Shown: one piece after another, positions 1-10,200 of the stretch
Position numbering within the stretch: the first letter of the stretch is position 1
How the letters are laid out: the number at the start of each line of letters is the position of its first letter
Assembly (NCBI RefSeq): GCF_019052805.1
Contig: NZ_JAHQRJ010000001.1
Location: 2,294,001-2,358,000 of the forward strand
DNA from: Noviherbaspirillum sp. L7-7A
GTDB lineage: Bacteria; Pseudomonadota; Gammaproteobacteria; Burkholderiales; Burkholderiaceae_D
Direction of reading: 5' to 3'
Length of the DNA: 64,000 nucleotides
Notes under the pieces: generated by a model
What the model was told of the DNA's origin: nothing
Databases searched by the model: none
The model's input: the letters and a program-made list of their open reading frames with translations, nothing else
Translations under genes and position numbers: made by a program

Positions 1-407
1 AGCCCTACCCTCGCCAGCCATTGCTCGCCCAGCGCGCGGGCGTCCGTATCGGGCATGCCGCGGAACTGCAGGCCGGCAATGACGTTTTCCAGCGCGCTGC
101 GCCATGGCATCAGCGCTTCGGCCTGGAACATGTAGCCGGCACGGCGGTTGATGCCATCCAGCGGCTCGCCGAATACGCTTACCTCGCCGGAGGACGGCTG
201 CAGCAGGCCGGCGCCGACGTTGAGCAGGGTGGACTTGCCGCAACCGGTTGGCCCCACCACCGAGACGAACTCGCCGGGCGCAATGGCCAGCGTGGTGTTG
301 GCCACCGCGGTGTAGCGCTGCGCCCGGTTTTCCTTCGAAATGAAAGTGCAGCTGATGTCGTTCAACAGCAATGCCGGCGCCAGGCCCTGCCTACTTGTAC
401 TTGGCAT
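1..407 (-). CDS. ABC transporter ATP-binding protein, nitrate/sulfonate/taurine type (3' part missing)
   Basis: This is the ATPase of an importer that would power uptake of the ligand bound by the substrate-binding protein encoded just upstream. The visible 135 residues carry a Walker A motif GPTGCGKST at about residues 52-60 and a Q-loop (YMFQAEALMPW, Gln at about 95), as in the SsuB/TauB/NrtD family. The ATG at 407 lies inside the last codons of the binding-protein gene, giving a 17-bp overlap and probable translational coupling. The signature motif, Walker B and the stop codon lie beyond the left edge of the window. The substrate cannot be read from this part. The family call is firm; the ligand is unknown. 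Confidence 0.9.
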   Translation of the reverse strand, partial: MPSTSRQGLAPALLLNDISCTFISKENRAQRYTAVANTTLAIAPGEFVSVVGPTGCGKSTLLNVGAGLLQPSSGEVSVFGEPLDGINRRAGYMFQAEALMPWRSALENVIAGLQFRGMPDTDARALGEQWLARVG

Positions 408-1428
408 TCGCTTTGGCGACCAGCTCGTTGGTGAAGGTCTTGGACAGGTCGATGTTCTTGCCTTCCAGCTCAGGCTCGAATGCCTTCAGGGTTTTCAGCG
501 CGGTCTGGCCGCCGGCTTCCGGGAAGCGGCCATCGGGCGACAGTGCCTCGCGCACCTTGGTGAAGGTTTCCAGATACAGCGCGCGGTCGCCCAGCTGATA
601 GCTCTCCGGCACCACCTTGACGATGTCGGACGGACCGGCCTTCTGCAGCCACTTCAGCGCGCGCACCATCGCATTGGTGAGCGCCTGCGAGGTGTTGGGG
701 TTCTTCTTCAGGAAGGCTTCCGTGGTGTAGAGGGTCGCGGCGGGCATCGGTCCACCGAAGAGTTCATTGGTGTCCTTCAGGGTGCGGGTGTCGGCGATCA
801 CCTTGATCTCGTTCTTCTGCTGCAGCATGGTGACGACCGGATCGAGGTTGGAGATCGCGTCGATCTGGCCGGAACGCAGCGCCGACAGCGCGCCGGCCGA
901 AGTGCCCACGCCGATGAAGGAAACGTCGCTGGGTTTCAGGCCGCCCTTGGCCAGCACGAAGTTGGCCACGATGTTGGTCGACGAGCCGGGCGCGGTCACG
1001 CCGATCTTCTTGCCCTTCAGGTCGGCGATGGACTTGTAGTTGGGCATGGTCTTGTTGGAGACGCCGAACACGATTTGCGGCGCCCTGCCCTGCAGCACGA
1101 AGGCAGTGATCATCTGGTTCTTTGCCTGCATGTTGATGGTGTGCTCGAAAGCGCCCGACACCACGTCGGCGCTGCCGCCCACCAGAGCCTGCAGGGCCTT
1201 GGCGCCGCCGGCGAAGTCGCTGATCTCCACCTGCAGGCCCTCGTCCTTGAAATAGCCGAGCTGCTCGGCAATGGTCAGCGGCAGGTAGTAGAAAAGGTTC
1301 TTGCCGCCAACGGCGATGGATACCTTCTGCTTTTCCAATGCCTGCGCCCAGGCGCTGCTGCTGGTGGCGAGGATGCCGATGGCAGTGATGCCGGCAATGG
1401 CGGCCAATTTCTTGAAGCGGATTTTCAT
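391..1428 (-). CDS. ABC transporter substrate-binding protein (SsuA/TauA/THI5-like)
   Basis: This is a periplasmic ligand-binding protein of 345 residues. The start at 1428 has an AGGAGA ribosome-binding site and opens a Sec signal peptide (MKIRFKK, hydrophobic stretch, AWA cleavage site at about residue 28); a longer upstream reading has no signal and is not favoured. The mature part has the NMT1/SsuA-like pattern: YYLPLTIAEQLGYFKDEGL, then GGAKALQALVGGSADVV, then GKKIGVTAPGSSTN. It is co-directional with the ATPase gene and overlaps it. Family members bind sulfonates, taurine, nitrate, or pyrimidine precursors of thiamine; nothing here selects among these, and no TPP riboswitch was seen upstream. 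No permease gene is visible, so it may lie beyond the left edge. Confidence 0.9.
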   Translation of the reverse strand: MKIRFKKLAAIAGITAIGILATSSSAWAQALEKQKVSIAVGGKNLFYYLPLTIAEQLGYFKDEGLQVEISDFAGGAKALQALVGGSADVVSGAFEHTINMQAKNQMITAFVLQGRAPQIVFGVSNKTMPNYKSIADLKGKKIGVTAPGSSTNIVANFVLAKGGLKPSDVSFIGVGTSAGALSALRSGQIDAISNLDPVVTMLQQKNEIKVIADTRTLKDTNELFGGPMPAATLYTTEAFLKKNPNTSQALTNAMVRALKWLQKAGPSDIVKVVPESYQLGDRALYLETFTKVREALSPDGRFPEAGGQTALKTLKAFEPELEGKNIDLSKTFTNELVAKANAKYK

Positions 1429-1785
1429 GCTGTCTCCTGGTCTCCCGTGAGGCTCGCGGCGCCCGTGCGCCAGGCATCGCGGCCATGGATTGTTTTGAGT
1501 TCGTTGCGGCGTCTTTTTGACGACGTGAAACATTAACATAAACTTTTTGAAGAATAGGCCCGGCAGCCACGCGGCGGTGTCGATTTGCCACGCCCGGCGC
1601 GGCAGAAATTTTGCGTTTTGCGGGCCCGGAGCTTGTCCCGCCGGGCGCGTGCGGTCCGGTTTCAGTGCCGCAAACGGAAATGAACCCTGGCAGCGGCAGC
1701 AGTGACAGAAAACTGCCCGCGTGGCTTCCATTCAGCATGCCACCCCTTTTCGTTCGCCCGGGCCGGACCCAACCGAGGACAAGCA
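1429..1785. other. Divergent intergenic region
   Basis: This 357-bp stretch separates two divergent genes and should hold both promoters. An AT-rich pocket at about 1515-1555 is the likeliest promoter area for the binding-protein gene. A GAGGA ribosome-binding site sits just before 1786. No RNA gene or riboswitch was recognised. Confidence 0.4.
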
Positions 1786-3180
1786 ATGCAAAAATTCATC
1801 GGGCTGGCCATTGCCATGCTCATCGCCGGCTGCAACGGCCTTCCGGGAGATGACGAGGCGAGTAAGCCTGACCATGTGCAGTACAGCTGGGTCGTGCTCG
1901 GTCCCAACGGCACGGCGATTGCCCGTGCCATCAGCACCTCCGACACCTGCCCCGCTATCAACGTTGGCAATGCCCGCTTTCGCATGCAGTTGCGGGCAGG
2001 CAGCGGCACCATGCCCCAGCGTCCCACCGCCAGCAAGCCCAATGATTCCAAGCCGTCCGACTTTCCGGTGATTACCTGCGAAGCGACCCTGCCGGCAGAT
2101 GCCGTCAGCGCCAGCATTGGCGGCGAGCCCTTGCCCCTGCCCAAGGCGCAGCCGCAACGCATCGTCATCCTGGGCGATACCGGCTGCCGCATGAGGAAGT
2201 CGGACAATGCCTTCCAGGACTGCAACAACATCGACCGATGGCCGCTGTCACGCATCGCCGCCACCGCGGCCAGCCTGAAACCCGACTTGGTGCTGCATGT
2301 CGGCGACTATCATTACCGAGAAACCGCCTGCCCGGAGGGCCTTGCCGGCTGCAAGGACAGCCCCTGGGGTTATGGCTGGGATGCGTGGGAGGCGGATCTG
2401 TTCAGGCCGGCCGCGCCTCTCATGGCGGCAGCGCCCTGGGTGATGGTGCGCGGCAATCACGAGGAATGCGCACGCGCCGGCCAGGGCTGGTTCCGTTTCC
2501 TGGCACCCGAGCCCTATACCCCCGCACGCAGCTGCAATGATGCCCGTAACGATGCCGTTGCCAATCTGTCGCCGCCATATGCCGTGCCGCTCGGCGGCGA
2601 TAACCAGTTCATCGTGTTCGACTCGGCGAATGCAGGATGGGCCAGGCTGCCGGTGGACGATCCGAAGCCGCTGAACTACCAGCTGCAGATGATGAGCGTG
2701 GCCCGGCTAGCCGGCGGCGTGCGCGGTGGCAGCTTCTTCGCCAGCCATCATCCGGTCCTGGGCTACGAGATGCTGGATGACGGCAGGCTCATCGGCGGCA
2801 ACCTGCCGCTGCAGGACGCCATGGCGCAGGTCAACGGCTCTGCCTACTACCCGGCTGGCATACAGCTTGCGCTGCATGGCCATGTGCATAGTTTGCAGGC
2901 GCTCACCTTCGCTTCGGACCATCCGGCCACCATCATCAGCGGCAATGGCGGCGACGATGTCAGCCTGTCCCTGCCTTCGCCCCTGCCGCCGCTGGCGCCG
3001 GCGCCGGGCGTGACGCTGGAACGCATCACCCACAGCAGCACCTTCGGTTTCGTGCTGATGGAACGCGTCGGCACCGGATGGATCTACAAGGCCTATACCG
3101 CCGGCGGCAAGGTCATGACGACCTGCAGCCAGCAGGGCAGGCGTCTGCTGTGCGACCGGACTGGCAGGATCGCGGCCTGA
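1786..3180 (+). CDS. Lipoprotein calcineurin-like metallophosphoesterase
   Basis: This 464-residue exported protein is a putative phosphoesterase with a binuclear metal centre. The start at 1786 follows GAGGA and gives a lipoprotein signal (MQKFIGLAIAMLIAGC, lipobox LIAGC), so the protein should be anchored to a membrane facing the periplasm. Metallophosphoesterase motifs appear in order: ILGDTGCR, HVGDYHYRE, VRGNHEEC, SHHP and HGHVHS, matching the D-x-H / GDxx / GNHE / GHxH pattern, although the first motif lacks the usual histidine (GDTG). The enzyme resembles secreted acid-phosphatase or nucleotidase-like members. It is a single gene, convergent with pirin. The substrate is unknown. Confidence 0.85.
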   Translation: MQKFIGLAIAMLIAGCNGLPGDDEASKPDHVQYSWVVLGPNGTAIARAISTSDTCPAINVGNARFRMQLRAGSGTMPQRPTASKPNDSKPSDFPVITCEATLPADAVSASIGGEPLPLPKAQPQRIVILGDTGCRMRKSDNAFQDCNNIDRWPLSRIAATAASLKPDLVLHVGDYHYRETACPEGLAGCKDSPWGYGWDAWEADLFRPAAPLMAAAPWVMVRGNHEECARAGQGWFRFLAPEPYTPARSCNDARNDAVANLSPPYAVPLGGDNQFIVFDSANAGWARLPVDDPKPLNYQLQMMSVARLAGGVRGGSFFASHHPVLGYEMLDDGRLIGGNLPLQDAMAQVNGSAYYPAGIQLALHGHVHSLQALTFASDHPATIISGNGGDDVSLSLPSPLPPLAPAPGVTLERITHSSTFGFVLMERVGTGWIYKAYTAGGKVMTTCSQQGRRLLCDRTGRIAA

Positions 3181-3278
3181 TCGCGGCTGGCAGGCGGCGC
3201 GCTGGCACGGGGTCTGCACGACAATACCTGCCAGTCGCATGCCTGCCGCGCAAAAATGCTGCCTTTCCGTAGCGCCCG

Positions 3279-4142
3279 CTATAGCGCTGCCCCGAACTTG
3301 CCGTCCATGTAGTCGCGGGCGGCCTGCTGGATCTCGTCGCGGGTGTTCATCACGAACGGGCCATGCGCCACCACCGGCTCGCCGATGGGATCGGCATGGC
3401 CAAACAGCAGTGCCGCATCCGATTCGGCGGCGATGTCGACCGTGTCGCCCTCGTCGCTCAGCTGCAGCAGACGGTGCTGCTGCGCGCTGTCGTTGCCGAT
3501 GCGAACCGTTCCGCCCACCACATACAGGAACACGTTGCGCCCGGCCAGGCCTTCAAAGCGCACGCTGCCGCCGGCGGCAAGGCTCACTGTGCTCATGAAC
3601 ACGCCTGTCAGCGACTCGAACGGTCCCTGCCGGCCATGCCAGCTTCCGGCGATCAGGTTGACCGTGCCACGACCGTCTTCGGTGGGCAGCGCCGGTATCG
3701 CCTCCTTCTGCAGGCCGGTATAGCGCGGCTGCGTCATCTTCAGCCGCGCCGGCAGGTTGACCCACAGCTGCAGGATTTCCAGCGGCCCGCCGCTTTCCAG
3801 AAAGGCACGCGGCGACACTTCCTCATGGATCAGGCCGCTGCCGGCCGTCATCCACTGCACCCCGCCCTCGTTGATCACGCTTTCATGGCCGCCGCTGTCG
3901 CGATGCGCCAGCGATCCCTGCAGGATGAAGGTAACGGTTTCGAAACCGCGATGCGGGTGCGGGCCAAACGGCAGGCCGTGGTTGTTGCGACCATAGACCT
4001 GCGGTCCGTGATGATTGAGGAACAGGAAGGGGTCCAGCTGGCGCATGTCCAGTCTGGGGCCGGGCAAGGGGCGGCGCGTGACCAGGTCGCCGATATCGTC
4101 GCGCAGCGCTTCATGCTGTCGCCGCAGTGTCTTGCTGCTCAT
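3279..4142 (-). CDS. Pirin family protein
   Basis: This is a bicupin protein of 287 residues, a usual length for pirins. The N-terminal cupin has the metal-binding pattern GPHPHRGFETVTFILQG, then HRDS and GSGLIHEE. Pirins bind iron; some have quercetinase activity and others act as redox-linked regulators. The start at 4142 is preceded by AAGGA at good spacing, and a longer upstream reading adds an unlikely N-terminus. The gene is alone, lying between XdhC (same strand) and the convergent phosphoesterase. The specific role is unknown. Confidence 0.9.
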   Translation of the reverse strand: MSSKTLRRQHEALRDDIGDLVTRRPLPGPRLDMRQLDPFLFLNHHGPQVYGRNNHGLPFGPHPHRGFETVTFILQGSLAHRDSGGHESVINEGGVQWMTAGSGLIHEEVSPRAFLESGGPLEILQLWVNLPARLKMTQPRYTGLQKEAIPALPTEDGRGTVNLIAGSWHGRQGPFESLTGVFMSTVSLAAGGSVRFEGLAGRNVFLYVVGGTVRIGNDSAQQHRLLQLSDEGDTVDIAAESDAALLFGHADPIGEPVVAHGPFVMNTRDEIQQAARDYMDGKFGAAL

Positions 4143-4283
4143 GGGGTATCCTTTCATGCATGGGGCACAGTCAGCAATGATTGGGACGAAGCGCCATGGC
4201 GTGAAGACCGTCCGTGCGGGAAACAGCATGCCGCCGGCGGCACAATCGACGCAACGTGCCCAATGCGCCGCCTGCGCAAAAAC

Positions 4284-5309
4284 CTATCCGGTAACGCCGC
4301 AGGAGGCCGCGCTCTGCGTCTGCTGCGCGGCACGCTTGGCGGCCTCGACCTGCATTTCGGCCGGCAGCTGTACGCCATTCTTCACCGCCGTCAGTTCGGC
4401 CAGTATCGAAATGGCGATCTCGGCAGGCGTCTTGCTGCCGATGTAGAGGCCAATCGGGCCATGCAGCCGGGCCAGCTGTTCATCGCTGACTTCGAACAGT
4501 TTCAGCCGCTCGCGGCGTTTGGCATTGTTGGCGCGCGAGCCGATGGCGCCGACATAGAAGGCAGGCGACTTCAGCGCCTCCATCAGCGCCAGGTCATCGA
4601 GCTTGGGGTCATGCGTCAATGCCACCACCGCGCTGCGGGCATCGAGGCGCATCTCCAGCACCAGGTCGTCCGGCATCGCATGCACCACGTCCACGCCCGG
4701 CACGTTCCAGCTGCCGCGGTATTCCTCGCGCGGGTCGCACACGGTTACCTGGTATTCCATGCCGACGGCGATCTGCGCCAGGAAGGCCGACAGCTGGCCG
4801 GCGCCAATGATGAGCAGCCGCCAGCGCGGCCCATGCACCGTCGTTAGCGCCGCCGACGACACCTGCATGCTCATGCCGGGGCTGGCCGGGCTCAGGGTAA
4901 CGTCGCCGGTGGCAAGGTCGAGCCGGCGCGCAACCAGCTGGTGCCTGCCGAGCTGCGCCAGCAATTCGCCGATGCGGCTCTTCGCCGACAGCGGCTCGAT
5001 CGCCAGCTCAATCGTGCCGCCGCAGGGCAGGCCAAAGCGATGCGCTTCGTCGGCAGTGATGCCGTAGGTGACGATCTCGGGCCGGGTATGGGTAATGCCC
5101 TCGGCCCGTACCCTGGCGATCAGGTCGTCTTCCACGCAACCGCCCGAGACCGAACCGATGACCTGGCCGTCGCCCGACAAGGCAAGCGTGGCGCCTTCCG
5201 GGCGCGGGCTGGATCCCCAGGTGCGGATCACCGTCACCAGCTGGCATGGTCGGCCCTGCGCGATCCACTGCCCGCAGGTCTTCAAAACATCGAGGTCTAT
5301 GCTGTCCAT
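4284..5309 (-). CDS. XdhC/CoxI family molybdoenzyme maturation protein
   Basis: This 341-residue protein belongs to the family that binds and helps insert (and often sulfurate) molybdenum cofactor in xanthine dehydrogenase-type enzymes. The N-terminal XdhC/CoxI domain shows GSSPRPEGA and GSVSGGCVEDDL. The C-terminal Rossmann-like XdhC domain shows LLIIGAGQLSAFLAQIA and ALTHDPKLDDLALMEAL...YVGAIGSR. The start is placed at the methionine of MDSIDLDVL; no clear ribosome-binding site supports it, and an upstream methionine is possible. No molybdenum hydroxylase gene is adjacent, so the client enzyme must be encoded elsewhere. Confidence 0.88.
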   Translation of the reverse strand: MDSIDLDVLKTCGQWIAQGRPCQLVTVIRTWGSSPRPEGATLALSGDGQVIGSVSGGCVEDDLIARVRAEGITHTRPEIVTYGITADEAHRFGLPCGGTIELAIEPLSAKSRIGELLAQLGRHQLVARRLDLATGDVTLSPASPGMSMQVSSAALTTVHGPRWRLLIIGAGQLSAFLAQIAVGMEYQVTVCDPREEYRGSWNVPGVDVVHAMPDDLVLEMRLDARSAVVALTHDPKLDDLALMEALKSPAFYVGAIGSRANNAKRRERLKLFEVSDEQLARLHGPIGLYIGSKTPAEIAISILAELTAVKNGVQLPAEMQVEAAKRAAQQTQSAASCGVTG

Positions 5310-5569
5310 GGCGAAAGGAAGTGAGGTAACGGCCCGACTATGCCACATCCGGCGGCGCCCGATGTTGATCCGGACGCAGGCAGGCAAAACCGGGCCGGCG
5401 CGCATGTGCGCTGGTGCCCCGCCTGCAAGGTCAAAGTCCTACACATATCCGGCCGCTGCGCTTACAGACAGCGATGGAAAAGCTGCCTACAGTGCATTAT
5501 TTATGAACGGTAATTCATCAGAAGCCATGCGACAAGGAACGCCTGGCTCCACTGGCGACGCCTAATACC

Positions 5570-7174
5570 ATGCCTGCATCAGAAACCCAGCGCCAACGCC
5601 AGACAAGTGCATCAGCCAACGATGCGCTGGGCGAACGCGATATCTTTTTTGCTGCGGTCGAAAAGACCCGCATGCCAATGATCGTGACCGACCCGCGCAA
5701 GCCCGACAACCCGGTCGTGTTCGCCAATCCGGCCTTCCTGCAAATGACAGGCTATTCGATGGAGGAAGTGGTGGGCAACAACTGCCGCTTCCTGCAGGGC
5801 CCGGAAACCGACCCCGCCACCGTGGCCGAGATGCGCCAGGCGATCAGGGAGCGGCGCGACGTCGCGCTGGAAATCCTGAATTACCGCAAGAATGGCTCGA
5901 CCTTCTGGAATGCGTTGTTCGTCTCGCCGGTATTCGATGCCAATGGCGAGCTGGTCTATTTCTTCGGATCCCAGCTCGATGTCAGCCGGCGCCGCGATGC
6001 CGAGGAAGCCCTGGGGCAGGCCCAGAAGATGGAAGCGCTGGGCCAGTTGACCGGCGGCATCGCCCATGACTTCAACAATCTGCTGCAGGTGATGGCCGGC
6101 TATCTCGAAATGATGGACCTGAGCCTGACCACGCCCAATCCGGACCGGGGCCAGATGCGCCGCCATGTCGACAGCGTGCGCAGCGCCGTCACCAAGGCAT
6201 CGGTGCTGACACAGCGGCTGCTGGCCTTTGCGCGCAAGCAGCGGCTGTATGGCCGCACCCTCAATCTCAACTCGCTGACCGAGAACCTGGCCGACCTGGC
6301 GCGCCGCACGCTGGGCACCGAGATCACCTTGCGCACCGAGCCCGCGCCCGACCTCTGGAACTGCCAGGTCGATCCGACCCAGATGGAAGTGGCCCTGCTC
6401 AACGTCCTGCTCAATGCGCGCGACGCCATGCCGGGCGGCGGCCTGCTGACGCTGCGCACCCGCAATGAAGTCATCGGCGAGGAAGACCTGCATGCCTTCT
6501 CCGGCCTGCGCGCCGGCCGCCATGTGTCGATCGCCGTGACCGACACCGGCACTGGCATCCCGCCGGAACTGCTCAACCGCGTGATGGATCCCTTCTTCAC
6601 CACCAAGGAGGAAGGCAAGGGCACCGGGCTGGGCCTGTCCATGGTATACGGCTTCGCCAAGCAGTCCGGCGGCGCCGTCTACCTGTACTCCGAAGTGGGC
6701 GTCGGCACCACGGTGCGGCTGTACTTTCCCGCCACGGAAAACGCCTTGGCCGCGCCTTCCTCCGCTCCTTCCTTCCAGGCGGACGCCGGGGATGGTCAAA
6801 CCATCCTGGTGGTGGACGACAGGCTGGAAGTGGCCGAACTGGCGCAGGCAATGCTGGAAAGCCTGGGCTACCGCAGCATCGTGGTCACCAGCCCGGCCGA
6901 TGCCCTCAAGGCGTTGCAGGGCACAGCCAGCATTTCAATGCTGTTTTCCGACCTGATCATGCCCGGCGGCATGAATGGCGTGATGCTGGCGCGCGAGGCG
7001 AAACGGCAGCATCCGGGCCTGCGCATACTGCTGACCACCGGCTATGCCGACCCGGCGCTGGAACGCAATGAAACCGGGCATGCCGAGTTCGACATCATCA
7101 ACAAACCCTATCGCCGCGAGGAACTGGCGCGGCGTGTCAAGGCAGTGCTGGCCGGGCCGTCGGGCGTGAGTTGA
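5570..7174 (+). CDS. LOV-domain hybrid sensor histidine kinase with receiver domain
   Basis: This 534-residue, apparently soluble protein is a probable blue-light sensor. The N-terminal PAS/LOV domain (about 30-140) contains NNCRFLQ, with Cys72 in the position that forms the flavin-cysteinyl adduct in LOV photoreceptors, followed by [12 protein letters not shown] HisKA region follows (GGIAHDFNN, phospho-acceptor His166). The ATPase domain has [15 protein letters not shown] and GTGLGLS. A C-terminal receiver begins at TILVVDD (about 411), with the phospho-acceptor in FSDLIMPGG (Asp461). No membrane segment is visible. No separate response regulator gene is adjacent, so output is probably through phosphotransfer to a regulator elsewhere. 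It is divergent from XdhC with 260 bp between. Confidence 0.92.
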   Translation: MPASETQRQRQTSASANDALGERDIFFAAVEKTRMPMIVTDPRKPDNPVVFANPAFLQMTGYSMEEVVGNNCRFLQGPETDPATVAEMRQAIRERRDVALEILNYRKNGSTFWNALFVSPVFDANGELVYFFGSQLDVSRRRDAEEALGQAQKMEALGQLTGGIAHDFNNLLQVMAGYLEMMDLSLTTPNPDRGQMRRHVDSVRSAVTKASVLTQRLLAFARKQRLYGRTLNLNSLTENLADLARRTLGTEITLRTEPAPDLWNCQVDPTQMEVALLNVLLNARDAMPGGGLLTLRTRNEVIGEEDLHAFSGLRAGRHVSIAVTDTGTGIPPELLNRVMDPFFTTKEEGKGTGLGLSMVYGFAKQSGGAVYLYSEVGVGTTVRLYFPATENALAAPSSAPSFQADAGDGQTILVVDDRLEVAELAQAMLESLGYRSIVVTSPADALKALQGTASISMLFSDLIMPGGMNGVMLAREAKRQHPGLRILLTTGYADPALERNETGHAEFDIINKPYRREELARRVKAVLAGPSGVS

Positions 7175-7176
7175 AG

Positions 7177-7202
7177 GCCCGGCAGGCCGAAGCCCGCCGG
7201 GC
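7177..7202. terminator. Hairpin between convergent genes
   Basis: The 37-bp gap between the convergent kinase and adhesin genes contains an inverted repeat, GCCCGGC at 7177-7183 and GCCGGGC at 7196-7202. There is no clear T-run on either side, so a terminator role is only likely from position. Confidence 0.35.
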
Positions 7203-7211
7203 GCGCTGCAT

Positions 7212-10200
7212 TCACAGCACGTAATTGGCGGTGTCGGACTGCAGGAGCAGCGTGCCGTTCAGCGTAGCCAGCGTCACGAAACTGTTGGCGCCGCCGGTGC
7301 TGTCGACCCGCACCACCGTATTGGCTCCCGAGGATGTATCGAACTGCAGATAGCCGCCGGTGAAGGCATTGGTGCCGTTGAAGCCGGTGAAGGTGAGCAG
7401 CAGGTCATGCAGGTTCAGGGAGTCGACGCCATTCGTGCCGGTCTTGCTGAAGCCGGTGATGATGTCGCCGGTGGTACCGCGATCGCTCAGCGTGTTGTAG
7501 TCATGGACATCATTGCCCAGCCCGCCGGTCAGCGTATCGTTGCCGGCGCCGCCGGTGAGGATGTCATTGCCCGCGCCACCCACCAGGATGTCATTGCCGG
7601 CACCGCCATTGAGCACGTCGTTGCCGGCGCCGCCGGTGAGATTGTCATTGCCGGCGCCGCCGCTCAGGGTATAGACGGTGCCGGTGTCGGTCTCGGCCGA
7701 GGCGTTCACGGTGAGGCTGTTGGCGCTGCCCAGGCCGAAGCCTTCCACGCTGGCCTGCTGGGTACCGGCCAGCATCGCGTTGTTCAGCGTCAGGCTGTAG
7801 TTGTTGCCGCCCTGCGCCACGATGACCTCGACACCAGCCAGGGTGGTGGCGCCAAAGGTCAGGCCGGCGCTGTAGTCGCCGCTCAGGTACAGCGTGTCGA
7901 CGCCGGCGCCGCCATTGAACTGGTCGGCCGCGGTCATTGCCGCGCCGGCGAATACCGAGTCGCGCCCGGCATTGCCGGTAACGATGTCGTTGCCGCCGAA
8001 GCTGATGTCGAAATAATCCGACCAGGCGCCGCCTGTGAGCACGTCATTGCCGGCGCCGCCGTTGATGGTATAGGACGACTCCGTCTCGGCGCTGGCATTG
8101 ATGGTCATGGTATTGGCCGCGCCCAGGGCCGATCCATCGACGGTGACGGTGGTTGCCACTGCGTTGGCGTCGTTGAAAGTCAGGCTGTAGCTGTTGCCGG
8201 CGCTTAGCGTGACCTCTTCCACATTGAGCAGGGTAGTTGCGGCCAGCGTGACGCCTGCCGTGTAGTCGCCGTTGAGCACCAGAGTGTCGGTTTCCACCGT
8301 GTCATCGGCCGGCGAGCCGCCATCGACGCGGTCGGTGGCAGTAAAGGCGGCGCCGGCAAGGATAGTGTCGCTGCCGGCGCCTGCGGTTACCGTGTCGTTG
8401 CCGCCGGCGCTGATATCGAAGATGTCGGCGCCGGCGGTGCCGTTCAGGATGTCGTTGCCAGCGGTGCCGGCAATGGGTTCCACCACCACATTGGTCACCG
8501 TCACCGCGACTGCCTGCGTGGCATTCAGCGCGCCGTCGCTGGCCTGCACGGTGACGTTATAGACATTGTTGGCGCCGACATCGGTCGGGGCTTCAAAATC
8601 GGGCGCAGTCAAGAAGCGCAGCGCGCCGCTGCTGGCATCAATGGCGAAACGGGCGGCATCGGCGCCGCCGGCGATGCTGTAGGTCAGCGCCGGGCTGTCG
8701 GCATCGGTGGCGGCGATGGTGGCGACGGTGGTGCTGTTCTCGGCCACGCTGTAGGCCGCGTTTGGCGAGGAAAATACCGGCGCCGCACCGGTCGGATTCT
8801 CGTTGACGTCGGTGACGGTGACGGCAACGGCTTGCGTGGTGTTGAGCGTGCCGTCGCTGGCGCGCACGGTGACGTTGTAGATGTTGTCGGCACCAATGTC
8901 GGCCGGCGCCTCGAAGTTGGGCGCGGCCGCAAAGCTCAGTGCGCCGGTGGTGGCATTGATGTTGAACAGCGCCGCATCGCCATCCGCCACGAGGCTGTAG
9001 GTCAGCGCCTGCCCTTCCGGATCGGTCGCCGCTACCGCGCCCACCGCCGTGCCGTTCTCGGGCATGCTGAAAGCCTGCGGCGAGGTGAATGCCGGCGCTT
9101 CATTGACATTGGTCACCGTCACTGCAATCGCCTGCGTGGCGTTCAACGTGCCGTCGCTGGCCTGCACCGTGAAGTTATAGACATTGTTGGCGCCAATATC
9201 CGCCGGCGCCTCGAAGTTGGGCGCTGCCGCAAAACTGAGTGCGCCTGTCGTGGCATTGATCGTGAACAGCGCCGCATCGCCGCCTGCAACAAGGCTGTAG
9301 GTCACGGCCTGGCTCTCGGCATCGGTCGCCGCCACCGTGCCGACCGCCGTGCCGTTCTCCGCCACCGTGTATGCAGCTGGCGACGTGAAGGTCGGCGCGG
9401 TGTTGCTGCCCGCCGGGCTGCCGCCGATCACGCCGATGAAGTCGGTCGCCACCGGCGCCAGCGCCTGGGTGTTGCGCAGCTCGATCATCAGTTCCGGCGG
9501 CGGCTGGCCGTCTCCGCCGGCATCCACGTAGATGAAGGTGCTGGTGCCCGACTTGGCATACCACACCGTGTTGCTGTTGCCCGCCTGCCCGCCCCAGGCC
9601 AGGTCGGTCGGGCCCAGCAGGGCCGACAGGTCGATACGGTCCGTGCCCTGGGTGAAGTCGGTGATCACGTCCCAGGTCCGCGTTACCGTGGCATCCGGCG
9701 GCGTTTGCCAGTTGGTATTGGGCGCGGACTCGGTCGTGGTCTGGTACACGAAGAGGTCGCTGCCGCCACCGCCGGTAAGGGTGTCGGCACCGCCCGCGCC
9801 GGTGAAGGTGTCGTTGCCGCCGGCGCCCACCAGCGTGTTGGCATTGGCGTCGCCGGTCAGCACTTCATTGACCACATTCGTCACCGTCACTGCGACGGCC
9901 TGCGTGGCGTTCAGCGCGCCGTCGCTGGCCTGCACCGTGACGTTGTAGACATTGTCGGCGCCCGCATCGGCGGCCGCCTCGAAGTCCGGCGCGGTCACGA
10001 AACGCAATGCGCCGGTAGTGGCGTTGATGGCGAAGCGGGCGGCATCGGCGCCGCCGGCGATGCTGTAGGTCAGCGTCGGGCTGTCGGCATCGGTGGCGGT
10101 GATGGTGGCGACGGTGGTGCTGTTCTCGGCCACGTTGTAGGCCGCAGTGGGTGAGGAGAACACTGGTGCCGCGCCGGTCGGATTCTCGTTCACGTCGGTG

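Noticed and set aside
1429..1785. TPP riboswitch before the THI5-like binding protein
   Set aside because: No thi-box or CTGAGA motif was seen on the relevant strand.
7500..7680. CRISPR-like short repeats
   Set aside because: The periodicity is the 27-bp coding repeat of RTX nonapeptides, with no spacers.
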